Positions 35,436 through 44,008 of a stretch of DNA of 64,000 nucleotides are shown one piece after another. Location of the stretch: the NCBI GenBank assembly GCA_021153285.1, contig JAGKTT010000003.1:1-64000 (forward strand). Reading direction: 5' to 3'. This DNA comes from Bacteroidia bacterium (GTDB lineage Bacteria; Bacteroidota; Bacteroidia; Bacteroidales; UBA932). The stretch's first letter is position 1. Each line of letters starts with the position of its first letter. Under the pieces are notes generated by a model that had not been told where the DNA came from, ran no database searches, and saw only the letters and a program-made list of their open reading frames with translations. The position numbers were made by a program, and so were the translations under genes.

Positions 35436-37406
35436 TCATTTCCTGATCACATAAACCATAAATGTCTTTGGAGCAGCTGTCGTTTCCAGAGTCTTTCCCT
35501 CAAAGTCCAGGGAAGTTGTCTGTGGAACGATCTTATATGGTTCATCGAGAGTGTTCTCCGCATCCGGATCATCGCAGTGAAAGCTCACAGCCTCGACTCC
35601 AGTAAGGATGTCCTTCTTACGGAGTCCTTCGAAATTGACCTTTACTTCACGAGGCCGGTCCGAAACATTGATTACCTTTATATATATACAGCCATTGTCC
35701 TCATCATACACAGAGCTTGCGAAAATTCCGTCCGCCCCGGTGACATTGGCTCCCTCCATATCTGTGAGTTTCAAGACATTGGTACCACAATACTGCATAT
35801 AGAGCTTCTGCACATACCAGCTGCACGAGCGGAAACTGCGAAGGTTGTCGAACCAGATCATATCAGGTCTCCACTGCCATCCTTCTACGTGTGCAAACAA
35901 AGGAGCATACGATGACATATGCACGATATCGGCATTTCTCTCAAGTGTGGTCATAAATGCTGCCTCCAGGAGTGAGGCCTCGAAATGATTCCATTTCTTG
36001 CCGGCTCCGTGGCAGGCATATTCTCCGGCAAAGACCTTAGGACCTTTTCTGTCATAATTGTCATAACGGGCTCCCTGACTGAGGAACCAGGATTCTGGAC
36101 GATAGAAATGTTCATCGACCAGGTCTGCATCAAGTCTCTCCATCTCGGACCAAAGATAGTCGAACTGTTCTCCTTCAGAGTTCGGTCCAGAAGATCCTAT
36201 TATCTGAATTTCCGGGTACGCCTTACGGATGGCCTTGACAAAAGGCTCCAGACGCTCAGGATACTCCGGACCCCATTGTTCGTTTCCTACACCGAGGTAC
36301 TTCAATCCGAAAGGCTCCGGATGTCCCATCTCTGCACGAAGGCCTCCCCATCGGGTATCCACGCTGCCATTGGCAAATTCTATAAGGTCCAATGCATCCT
36401 GGATATAGCAGTCAAGCTGGTCGACAGGCTGATGCGCATCCATTGTCTCATTCTGGAACTGGCAGGCAAGTCCACAACTTATGACCGGAAGAGGTTCTGC
36501 ACCGATTTCCTCCGAAAGAAGGAAATACTCATAGAATCCCAGTCCATATGACTGGTAATAATCAGGATAATAGCGATGCTTGAAGCTATGCTGCCATCTG
36601 TTTTCGTTAAGCGGGCGGTTCTCTACAGGGCCCACACTGTTCTTCCAGCTGTAACGGGTTTCCAGATCGGTTCCTTCCACTATGCAGCCTCCCGGGAATC
36701 GGAAAAGTCCAGGCTGAAGATCGTAGAGAGCCTGGGCCAGATCCTTGCGGAGCCCGTTCTGATGGCCCATCCAGGTATCCACAGGGAAGAGTGAGATATG
36801 CTCCACATCCACTGCAACAGGGGAATTCAGGAAAATGCGGAGAGTCGCCTTCGGGTCAGTAACTCCGGAGGTCAATATCACTTCATATTTCTTCCAATCT
36901 CCCGAATCAACTGTAATTTCCGCAGCTGTATAAACCTGAGTCTCTGCCATCGAAGCTCTATCAATGAGTTCAATACCCAACCTGGCCGATTGTCCTGCTT
37001 GTGGAACACGGGCCCAGACACTGAAACGATATTGAGCGCCATCCTTCAGTCCTATACCGAAGAAGCCATTGTTTTCAATAGCAGTATGCTTTTGCGGATG
37101 ACCGGGATAACAGAGTCTGAGATAGTGAGGATTACGCTCGAAAGGGCCGTCATCCTTCAGTTCAACGCGTCCTCCCACACTCCAGCCCTGAAGCCTGTTG
37201 CCAGGGAACTCGAATGAGCGGTTCTTCACCAGCTCAGCATAGAGTCCGCCGTCAGCGGCAAAATTGATATCTTCGATGAAGATTCCATACATCGTAGGCT
37301 GGATTTCTGCTCCAAGCCTGCTTACGTTCATCTTCATCTCGAGAGTCTGTGCTGAAAGGGCTGCGGCCGCAGACAGCGACAATAGTGACAGAAACAATCT
37401 TTTCAT
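35436..37406 (-). CDS. GH51 alpha-L-arabinofuranosidase, second type, secreted
   Basis: 656 residues; signal peptide to about residue 19 (AALSAQ). A beta-sandwich, CBM4-like region (about 65-190) interrupts the early part, then the GH51 barrel with acid/base Glu376 in GVGNEQWG and nucleophile Glu462 in VFAGEYACHG, and a C-terminal beta domain. Longer and of a different subgroup from the 514-residue enzyme at 33179, which suggests a different linkage or polymer. 40 bases after galM and likely part of one operon with it. Confidence 0.94.
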   Translation of the reverse strand: MKRLFLSLLSLSAAAALSAQTLEMKMNVSRLGAEIQPTMYGIFIEDINFAADGGLYAELVKNRSFEFPGNRLQGWSVGGRVELKDDGPFERNPHYLRLCYPGHPQKHTAIENNGFFGIGLKDGAQYRFSVWARVPQAGQSARLGIELIDRASMAETQVYTAAEITVDSGDWKKYEVILTSGVTDPKATLRIFLNSPVAVDVEHISLFPVDTWMGHQNGLRKDLAQALYDLQPGLFRFPGGCIVEGTDLETRYSWKNSVGPVENRPLNENRWQHSFKHRYYPDYYQSYGLGFYEYFLLSEEIGAEPLPVISCGLACQFQNETMDAHQPVDQLDCYIQDALDLIEFANGSVDTRWGGLRAEMGHPEPFGLKYLGVGNEQWGPEYPERLEPFVKAIRKAYPEIQIIGSSGPNSEGEQFDYLWSEMERLDADLVDEHFYRPESWFLSQGARYDNYDRKGPKVFAGEYACHGAGKKWNHFEASLLEAAFMTTLERNADIVHMSSYAPLFAHVEGWQWRPDMIWFDNLRSFRSCSWYVQKLYMQYCGTNVLKLTDMEGANVTGADGIFASSVYDEDNGCIYIKVINVSDRPREVKVNFEGLRKKDILTGVEAVSFHCDDPDAENTLDEPYKIVPQTTSLDFEGKTLETTAAPKTFMVYVIRK

Positions 37407-37446
37407 TTATACAAGCGCCTGATTCAGCTTATAATAATTTAATCGG

Positions 37447-38592
37447 TTATTCCATTACAGAGAATTGGTAGACGCAGTGGCTGGTATATTTCTGACCAGG
37501 CTCAAGGAATGCCGAAGGCCACTCAGGCTTGTTAGGAGTGTCCGGATATTTCTGAGTCTCGAGACAGAAGCCAGTGCTCTGCTGATAAGCGATTCCATTC
37601 TTTCCTGTGACGCTTCCGTCAAGGAAGTTACCGCTGTAGAACTGCACTCCCGGCTCATCTGTAAACATTTCAAGACAGATTCCGGTCTCAGGACAATAAG
37701 CGCGTGCAGCCAGTTGAGTGTCATCTCCTGCAGTATTGAGACACCAGTTATGGTCGAATCCGTTTCCAAACTTGATCTGCTGGAAATCGAAGTTCCTGAT
37801 ATTCTGACCGAGAGCAACAGGCTGTCTGAAATCCATAGGGGTTCCCTCTACTGGAAGAATCTCACCGGTGGTCATAAATGTATCATCCACAGGAGTGTAG
37901 TTATCCGCATTGATCATCAGGACCTGATCATCGACACGACGGGTAGGATCGCCGGAAAGATTGAAATAAGTGTGATTGGTCATATTGATGACAGTCTTTT
38001 TGTCAGTCACTGCTTCGTAACTGATGTCGATCGCATTGTCATCTGTAAGCTTCATTGTAACGACTGCTGTAACGGCACCGGGGAAATTAGCATCACCGTC
38101 AGGAGACTCCAGCGTCAGAACCACTGTAGATTCATCGGCCTGGACTGCATCATATACCTTATACTGCCAGCCTTCAGGACCTCCGTGAAGACAATGGCCG
38201 AAATTATTCTGCGGGAGCTGGATGGTCTGTCCATCGATTACGATTATACCTTTGTTGATTCTATTGGCATAGCGTCCTATGGAAGCACCGAAGTCGCTTG
38301 GAGAATTCACCTTGTCAGCATAGTTTGCAACATTATCAAATCCGAGGACTACATCCTTCATTTCTCCGTTCCTGTCCGGAACCATCACAGATACTATTCG
38401 AGCTCCGAGATTGGTCACACACACTTCCATTCCGCTGGCATTGGTAAGAGTGTATAGGTCTGTAGGCTTTCCGTTGATCTCAGCTGCAAACTTCTGAGGA
38501 TCAAGTCCTGAAAGAGTCTGGGTCGGAGCTGTGGCACAGGAATGCATCAGTGCAGCAGCGACTACCAGCATAGTCTTGAATGCGATTTTCAT
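37447..38592 (-). CDS. galM: Aldose 1-epimerase (mutarotase), lipoprotein
   Basis: 381 residues. Interconverts alpha and beta anomers of aldoses such as galactose, glucose, xylose or arabinose. It has a lipoprotein-type signal (LMHSC, Cys16), so it acts in the envelope rather than the cytoplasm, where anomers released by retaining glycosidases would be equilibrated before uptake. Motifs: GRYANRINKG, FGHCLHGGPEGW, NHTYFNLSG (catalytic His) and GFCLETQ (catalytic Glu). An in-frame extension upstream overlaps the promoter, so the ATG at 38592 is chosen. Followed by a GH51 gene. Confidence 0.92.
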   Translation of the reverse strand: MKIAFKTMLVVAAALMHSCATAPTQTLSGLDPQKFAAEINGKPTDLYTLTNASGMEVCVTNLGARIVSVMVPDRNGEMKDVVLGFDNVANYADKVNSPSDFGASIGRYANRINKGIIVIDGQTIQLPQNNFGHCLHGGPEGWQYKVYDAVQADESTVVLTLESPDGDANFPGAVTAVVTMKLTDDNAIDISYEAVTDKKTVINMTNHTYFNLSGDPTRRVDDQVLMINADNYTPVDDTFMTTGEILPVEGTPMDFRQPVALGQNIRNFDFQQIKFGNGFDHNWCLNTAGDDTQLAARAYCPETGICLEMFTDEPGVQFYSGNFLDGSVTGKNGIAYQQSTGFCLETQKYPDTPNKPEWPSAFLEPGQKYTSHCVYQFSVME

Positions 38593-38635
38593 AATGTTAT
38601 AAATTAATTGGTTATATATATTCTCGGGATGACTA

Positions 38636-38643
38636 CAAATATA
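38636..38643 (-). promoter_or_regulatory. -7 box of galM
   Basis: TATATTTG on the minus strand, 43 bases before the start codon. No clear -33 box. Confidence 0.45.
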
Positions 38644-38760
38644 GATAATTTTTACAGAAGTTTGTAGCTGAAGTGAATCACCTGCTACATCTGCCGCAGG
38701 TGATTCAAAAGAAATCACTATCAGTCAACCACTTACAGTTCGCTTTAACAAGCCTGCAAT

Positions 38761-38795
38761 AAAAAAGCCGTCCATCACCGGGGTGAGGACGGCTT
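38761..38795 (-). terminator. Rho-independent terminator of transketolase
   Basis: On the minus strand AAGCCGTCC and GGACGGCTT form a 9-base stem with an inner CACC/GGTG stem, followed by a run of T. It lies 22 bases past the tkt stop. Confidence 0.9.
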
Positions 38796-38816
38796 CAACA
38801 TATCGACGCTTAGTGC

Positions 38817-40832
38817 CTAGAACATTGCTTTTACCTGATTGTAGACATTCTGGGCTGTGAAACCGAGTTTCTCGTCCAGAACCTTGTAAGGTGCTGAGAA
38901 TCCGAAGCTTTCAAGACCGAACACTTTACCGTTGCAGCCTACAAGTCCCTGAAGATTCACCGGAAGACCAGCTGTGAGACCGAAGATCTTCGCACCGTTT
39001 GGAAGAAGTTCTTCCTGATATTCCTTAGGCTGGCTGCGGAAAACTCCCTCTGAAGGACAGCTTACGATGCGCACCTTGAGGCCATCCTCACGAAGAAGCT
39101 TCGCACCTGCAACGAGTGTAGACACCTCTGAACCGGAAGCCACGAGGATTACATCAGGATTCTCGTCTGAACCGGCTACGATATAAGCACCTTTTTCTGC
39201 CTGCGGATAATCGGTTCCCTCAGGAAGCTGCTCGAGGTTCTGACGTGAAAGGATGAGTCCTGTAGGGCTATCGATATTCTCCATAGCCATTCTCCAGCAT
39301 ACGGTAGTCTCGTCAGAGTCAGCAGGACGAAGTACAAGCATTGAATTCTTGTGACTGTGATTCTTAAGTTTCTCCATTAGACGGATCTGAGCCTCCTGCT
39401 CTACCGGCTCGTGAGTAGGACCATCTTCACCTACGCGGAATGCATCGTGAGTCCAGATGAACTTGACAGGAAGCTCCATAAGAGCCGCCATACGTATTGC
39501 AGGCTTCATATAGTCAGAGAACACGAAGAATGTACCGCAGGCAGCGATCACACCACCGTGGAGTGCCATACCGATGCAGCAGCAAGCCATTGTAAGCTCA
39601 GCCACACCTGCCTGCAGGAATGCACCGCTGAAGTCTCCCTTAACGAAAGATGTCGTCTTCTTGAGGAAGCCATCTGTCTTGTCAGAGTTGGAAAGGTCAG
39701 CTGATGAACAGATCATATTAGGCACCTGCTCTGCGAGCAGTCCAAGAACGACTGCAGATGCATTTCTTGTAGCATCTCCGGCCTTCTGCTGCACTTTGCT
39801 CCAGTCCACCTTAGGAGCTGCCCCGCTGAACCACTCAGCCAAAGCGGCAGCCTTTTCAGGATTGGCAGCAGCCCAGACAGCCTCTTCTGCCTTACGCTCA
39901 GCCACGATTGCCTTAAGAGCTTCAGCACGCTTTGCATAGAGATCCTTTACCTCATCATATATTACAAACGGATTATCAGGATCACCGCCAAGGTTCAGAA
40001 CCGTGTTTCTGTACGCATCTCCACCAAGAGGTGCGCCGTGAGTCTTGCAGCTATTCTCGTAAGAAGAATTGTCAGCCTGACGGGCTCCCTTACCCATCAC
40101 GCACTTACCGATAATAAGCGTAGGGCGCTGTGTCTCCTCCTTGGCAGCAGCAAGAGCCTGACGGATCTGGTCGCAGTCATTTCCATTGATTGTCAATACC
40201 TTCCATCCCCAAGCTTCATATTTCTTTGCTGTATCCTCTGACATCACCTCGCCACACTCGGTAGAAAGCTGGATATCATTGGAATCGTAGAACATCACGA
40301 GATTATCCAGACCGAGATGACCTGCTATGCGGCCCGCACCCTGAGAGATTTCTTCCTGGACACCACCGTCAGAAATATATGCATATATTGTTTCCTTTGA
40401 GAATGTAGGGTTACCTGTACGTGCGGCAAGGAATTTTGCAGCGATAGCAGCACCCACCGCGAATACGTGACCCTGACCGAGGGGACCGGATGTATTCTCA
40501 ATGCCTCGCATAATATCCACCTCAGGATGGCCGGGAGTAGGAGAGCCCCACTGGCGAAGCTGCTGAAGTTCCTCGATAGAGAATTTGCCGGTAAGAGCCA
40601 GCTGAGCATAAAGCATCGGAGACATATGTCCCGGATCGAGGAAGAAGCGGTCACGTCCCTCCCACTTCGGATTTTCAGGGTCATACTGGAGATACTCCGA
40701 ATAGAGCACATTGATGAAATCGGCTCCACCCATCGCACCACCCGGGTGACCTGACTTTGCCTTTTCTACCATCGAAACTGCAAGGATACGGATATTGTCC
40801 GCAGCAAGATTCATTACCTTATTGTCGTTCAT
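38817..40832 (-). CDS. tkt: Transketolase
   Basis: 671 residues. Thiamine-diphosphate enzyme of the non-oxidative pentose phosphate pathway; uses xylulose 5-phosphate, the product of xylB, as ketol donor. Motifs: SGHPGGAMG and DPGHMSPMLYAQL near the N-terminus, the thiamine-diphosphate motif ISDGGVQEEISQ (about 153-164), and the pyrimidine-domain region GEDGPTHEPVEQ (about 470). Ends in a strong terminator. Divergent from an organophosphate antiporter-family gene; the spacer has promoters for both. Confidence 0.97.
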   Translation of the reverse strand: MNDNKVMNLAADNIRILAVSMVEKAKSGHPGGAMGGADFINVLYSEYLQYDPENPKWEGRDRFFLDPGHMSPMLYAQLALTGKFSIEELQQLRQWGSPTPGHPEVDIMRGIENTSGPLGQGHVFAVGAAIAAKFLAARTGNPTFSKETIYAYISDGGVQEEISQGAGRIAGHLGLDNLVMFYDSNDIQLSTECGEVMSEDTAKKYEAWGWKVLTINGNDCDQIRQALAAAKEETQRPTLIIGKCVMGKGARQADNSSYENSCKTHGAPLGGDAYRNTVLNLGGDPDNPFVIYDEVKDLYAKRAEALKAIVAERKAEEAVWAAANPEKAAALAEWFSGAAPKVDWSKVQQKAGDATRNASAVVLGLLAEQVPNMICSSADLSNSDKTDGFLKKTTSFVKGDFSGAFLQAGVAELTMACCCIGMALHGGVIAACGTFFVFSDYMKPAIRMAALMELPVKFIWTHDAFRVGEDGPTHEPVEQEAQIRLMEKLKNHSHKNSMLVLRPADSDETTVCWRMAMENIDSPTGLILSRQNLEQLPEGTDYPQAEKGAYIVAGSDENPDVILVASGSEVSTLVAGAKLLREDGLKVRIVSCPSEGVFRSQPKEYQEELLPNGAKIFGLTAGLPVNLQGLVGCNGKVFGLESFGFSAPYKVLDEKLGFTAQNVYNQVKAMF

Positions 40833-40869
40833 AATTTATATGGTTTTTGTTTATTTCAGAATCAAAAGG

Positions 40870-40877
40870 CAAATTTA
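40870..40877 (-). promoter_or_regulatory. -7 box of transketolase
   Basis: TAAATTTG on the minus strand, 37 bases before the start codon; no obvious -33 TTTG. The 340-base spacer to 41173 otherwise holds the hairpins at 41017-41072 and the promoter at 41120-41151. Confidence 0.45.
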
Positions 40878-41016
40878 ACATTCTGTCCGTAATATTTCAT
40901 CCTGAAAGAGAAGAATATTACGACAAAACACACAAATTGATATGAAATTGGTATCAAACTTTGAAAAATCAATGACTTTGCAACAATTCAGATAGTTTTC
41001 ACTCCAAAATCGAGAC

Positions 41017-41072
41017 TCATACCCGATTCGGGATGAACGAGCTTAAATTGAATAGCAGCCTCAGCGGCCGCT
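41017..41072. repeat. Two GC-rich palindromes in the tkt/transporter spacer
   Basis: A hairpin TCAT-a-CCCGA / TCGGG-ATGA at 41017-41036 and a perfect palindrome AGCGGCCGCT at 41063-41072, standing out from AT-rich surroundings. Possible operators; no known site was recognised. Confidence 0.45.
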
Positions 41073-41119
41073 CGAAGATCTGAAAAAGATCAAACTCAAG
41101 ATGAAGCATCACAATTGAT

Positions 41120-41151
41120 TTTGGTAATGCGGTGCAAAAACAGTAATTTTG
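41120..41151 (+). promoter_or_regulatory. Promoter of the OPA-family transporter gene
   Basis: TTTG (41120-41123), 20 bases, TAATTTTG (41144-41151): a full match to the Bacteroidota consensus, 22 bases before the start codon. Confidence 0.7.
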
Positions 41152-41173
41152 CATTGCATTATAATATACATCA

Positions 41174-42562
41174 ATGGATCAGCAGATTACTAAAAAGTAC
41201 AATTATTGGCAGTGGAGGACCCTTATCGTCCTGATGATTGCCTACATTCTTTATTACTTCCTCAGAAAGAATTTCAGTGCCGCACTTCCGGCAATGCAGG
41301 AGGAACTGGGAATCACCAAGCTTCAGCTCGGTACATTCATCACCCTTAATGGTATCATCTATGGATTCTCCCGTTTTGTGAACGGCTTCATAGCTGACCG
41401 CTGCAGCCGCAGGAAACTTCTGGCCGGAGGACTCATCATATCGGCAATAATCAATTTCGCAATTGCCTTCAGTCCTAAGCTCGACGGAGTATTCAACCTT
41501 CTGGACGCGGAAGGAAAGGCGACAATGGGACTTGTATATCTGATCGGATCCCTTTGGGTTATAAACGGTTACATCCACGGAATGGGATATCCTCCTTGCG
41601 CCAGCCTTATGGCCCATTGGTTCAAGCCATCTGAACTAGCGACCAAACAGTCCATCTGGAATGCATCGCATTCTATCGGTGCCGGAGTAGTCATAGCTCT
41701 ATGCGGATGGCTTCTTTCAAAATTCGGTATGTCAGCCTGGAACCTCTGCTTCGCGATTCCTGCAGCCATAGCATTTGCAGGAGCTGTCATTGTATTCCTT
41801 ACTCTGCGCGACACACCTTCTTCCGTAGGACTCCCGGAGGTAGAGGAACTTGACCATAAGGCTGAAGGACACACAGCAGAGCCGGAAAAGCAGCTCAAGG
41901 GAAAAGCATACAGTCACTTCCTTAACAGACTGGTATTCAAGAACCCTATCATCTGGATTCTTGCCCTCTCCAACTTCTGCATATATGTGATACGCTTCAC
42001 CATTCTTGAGTGGGGAACCTCATTCCTCACCCAATACAAGGGCTTTGAGATCGACCTTTCAGCCAATATTGTGGCAATGTCCGAGCTCGCCGGCGGAGTG
42101 CTCGGAACCCTCGTTGCAGGCTGGTTCACCGACAAGTTTATGCAGAACAAGGCTCATAGAACCTGTCTGCTCTGCACTATCGGAGCCACAATCAGTTTCT
42201 TCCTGTTCTGGCAGACTCCACAGACTGCCCACTGGTTCATCAGCGCCCTGCTGATCTGCCTCTCGGCATTCTTCGTATATGGTCCTCAGGCACTTCTCGG
42301 AGTAGCGGCATCACAGCAGGCCACCAAGAGAGCCTGCGCCACAGCCAACGGAATCCTCGGTATATTCGGCTATGCAGCCACCACCATCGCCGGTATCGGC
42401 TTCGGCTATATCGCCGACAAGTTCGGATGGAACTCGGTATTCCTTGTAGCCGTAATCTTCGGTCTTATCGGCTGTCTCGTGATAGCTACCATATGGAAAG
42501 CTCCTGCAGACGGATATGAAAAGGCAGGAGAGGTGATGGATGAAATCAAGGAAATGGAATAA
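41174..42562 (+). CDS. MFS transporter, organophosphate:phosphate antiporter family (GlpT/UhpT-like)
   Basis: 462 residues, about twelve transmembrane helices. The first helix ends in FLRKNFSAALPAM, the Arg/Lys-Asn motif of the organophosphate:phosphate antiporters, and helix 2-3 loop contains FIADRCSRRKLL. Members exchange glycerol 3-phosphate, hexose phosphates or phosphoglycerate for phosphate. Which substrate is taken here is not determinable; divergence from transketolase might hint at a sugar phosphate. Starts at the ATG at 41174, right after a strong promoter; a bidirectional terminator follows. Confidence 0.88.
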   Translation: MDQQITKKYNYWQWRTLIVLMIAYILYYFLRKNFSAALPAMQEELGITKLQLGTFITLNGIIYGFSRFVNGFIADRCSRRKLLAGGLIISAIINFAIAFSPKLDGVFNLLDAEGKATMGLVYLIGSLWVINGYIHGMGYPPCASLMAHWFKPSELATKQSIWNASHSIGAGVVIALCGWLLSKFGMSAWNLCFAIPAAIAFAGAVIVFLTLRDTPSSVGLPEVEELDHKAEGHTAEPEKQLKGKAYSHFLNRLVFKNPIIWILALSNFCIYVIRFTILEWGTSFLTQYKGFEIDLSANIVAMSELAGGVLGTLVAGWFTDKFMQNKAHRTCLLCTIGATISFFLFWQTPQTAHWFISALLICLSAFFVYGPQALLGVAASQQATKRACATANGILGIFGYAATTIAGIGFGYIADKFGWNSVFLVAVIFGLIGCLVIATIWKAPADGYEKAGEVMDEIKEME

Positions 42563-42567
42563 AAACT

Positions 42568-42593
42568 CAGGGCGGCCCGCACGGGCCGCCCTG
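42568..42593. terminator. Bidirectional terminator
   Basis: Perfect 12-base stem CAGGGCGGCCCG / CGGGCCGCCCTG with a CA loop. On the minus strand (after the winged-helix gene) it is followed by AGTTTTTATT, and on the plus strand by a weak AT tail. Confidence 0.85.
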
Positions 42594-42621
42594 ATTCGTT
42601 CAGCATCAAGATATATCCTGA

Positions 42622-42837
42622 TTAGGCGTTAAGTGAGTAGTACTCGCAAGACTTTGAGCCCTTAACCTCTACCTCTACATTGATCTTGCTCTCACGAGCG
42701 AGCCAACCGAGTGCAGTGTAGAACTCTGCGCTGCCGAGACCAGACTCCTTCTTAAGCTTAGTCTCAGTCATCTTACCGTTTGCATTGAGTACATTCCAGA
42801 GAATGCCCGCGTTGTTTCCAATGTTGTTGATTTCCAT
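42622..42837 (-). CDS. Small winged helix-turn-helix protein (DUF2582-type)
   Basis: 71 residues. Begins MEINNIGNNAGILWNVLN and continues TETKLKKESGLGSAEFYTALGWLARE, the pattern of the PF10771-type winged helix family. It is too small to have a ligand domain, so it may act as a DNA- or protein-binding adapter. The 42-residue longer reading frame upstream overlaps the promoter and is rejected. Strong promoter at 42908-42938 and strong terminator: expressed on its own, probably abundantly. Confidence 0.85.
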   Translation of the reverse strand: MEINNIGNNAGILWNVLNANGKMTETKLKKESGLGSAEFYTALGWLARESKINVEVEVKGSKSCEYYSLNA

Positions 42838-42907
42838 AATAATTAATCTAGTTAAGTTTATAATTCTGCGGCATCGCGCCGCCACACACTTTCTAACTTT
42901 ACGGGCG

Positions 42908-42938
42908 CAAATATATACAAACAAAACGACATAACAAA
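42908..42938 (-). promoter_or_regulatory. Promoter of the winged-helix gene
   Basis: Read on the minus strand: TTTG (42938-42935), 19 bases, TATATTTG (42915-42908), a perfect consensus. The leader is about 65 bases. The rest of 42939-43136 is AT-rich with nothing recognised. Confidence 0.7.
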
Positions 42939-43136
42939 CACTGTAACAGAAAGTTAACAATTTACTAACTTACAGTTTATAAGTTTTTGCTCCACATTAC
43001 TAACAATTTAAAACAACAACTATAATAAAGTAAAAGAATAGCAAGTACATTTCGACCGATGATTTCGAAATTCTACTGAGCGACTTTTTACGACTTTTCG
43101 CTTAAATAGCAGTATTTTCGTGATTTTGAGAGGGGT

Positions 43137-43171
43137 TTTGACAAATTTCCACTCATTTATATGTATATTTA
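43137..43171 (+). promoter_or_regulatory. Weak candidate promoter of the S1/P1 nuclease gene
   Basis: TTTG (43137-43140), 23 bases, TATATTTA (43164-43171): spacing and last base are off consensus. Confidence 0.3.
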
Positions 43172-43191
43172 CCATCTAATTCAATAATGAT

Positions 43192-44001
43192 ATGAAAAGA
43201 CTGGCTATTTCAATTGTATGCATACTTATGCTTCTTGACTCCACAAATGCATTTGCCTGGGGCGCAAAGGGACACGACGTCGTAGCGGCTATCGCTGAAC
43301 AGAATCTGACACCGAAAGCGAAAAGGAAGATCAGCAAGCTTCTGGACGGACGCTCGATCGTTTACTATTCATCGTGGATGGACAATGTCCAGAACTCTCC
43401 ATATTGGAAGAACGGTTATAACAAGACAAAGACCTGGCATTATGCCAATGTAGACAAAGGCCACACATATCAGACAATGCAGAAGGAAAAGAACGGTGAC
43501 GTGGTAAACGGACTCGAATTCCTTACAAAGCAGATGACGGAAAATTACGCCGATCTCACTGACAGTATGAGGGTGGACTATCTGAAGATGATTGTCCATA
43601 TGGTGGGTGACCTTCATTGTCCTATGCACGCCGGAAGACTCTCAGACCGCGGCGGTAACGGCACGAGAGTCAGCTGGTTCAGAAGCGAGACAAGCCTCCA
43701 TTCGGTATGGGACAGCAAAATGATCGATTCTGCCCGCAAGTGGAGCTACAGCGAATGGGTGGAGCAGCTCGACAGAGCAAACAGGAAATACAGAAAGGAG
43801 ATCAGCAAAGGTACCTATGAAGACTGGTTCGCCGAGACCGTAGAAGGTGCTGCAGATATATATGACTATGTAGAGAGTTCGACAGAAAGAGTTCCTGAAC
43901 TTTCATACCAGTTCGTATATGACTTCTCTCCTCTTCTCGAAGAGCAGCTTATGAATGCCGGTTATCGTCTGGCTTATGTACTGAACACCATATTCAAATA
44001 A
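43192..44001 (+). CDS. S1/P1-type nuclease, secreted
   Basis: 269 residues. Signal peptide ends at AFA (about residue 22), so that the mature protein starts with Trp, which in S1/P1 nucleases uses its own N-terminus as a zinc ligand (WGAKGHDVVAAIAE). Further zinc ligands: SSWMD (Asp), WHYANV (His), HMVGDLHCPMH (His, Asp, His), GGNGTRVSW and SLHSVWD (His, Asp). A periplasmic three-zinc nuclease acting on single-stranded DNA/RNA and 3'-nucleotides, useful for phosphate or nucleoside scavenging. Ends 7 bases from the convergent permease gene. Confidence 0.92.
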   Translation: MKRLAISIVCILMLLDSTNAFAWGAKGHDVVAAIAEQNLTPKAKRKISKLLDGRSIVYYSSWMDNVQNSPYWKNGYNKTKTWHYANVDKGHTYQTMQKEKNGDVVNGLEFLTKQMTENYADLTDSMRVDYLKMIVHMVGDLHCPMHAGRLSDRGGNGTRVSWFRSETSLHSVWDSKMIDSARKWSYSEWVEQLDRANRKYRKEISKGTYEDWFAETVEGAADIYDYVESSTERVPELSYQFVYDFSPLLEEQLMNAGYRLAYVLNTIFK

Positions 44002-44008
44002 TTGCAGT

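Noticed and set aside
37407..37446. Separate promoter between galM and the second GH51 gene
   Set aside because: The gap is only 40 bases and shows no TAnnTTTG box on the minus strand, so read-through from galM is assumed.
44002..44008. Terminator between the S1/P1 nuclease and the permease
   Set aside because: Only 7 bases separate the convergent stops and no hairpin with a U-tract is visible there.
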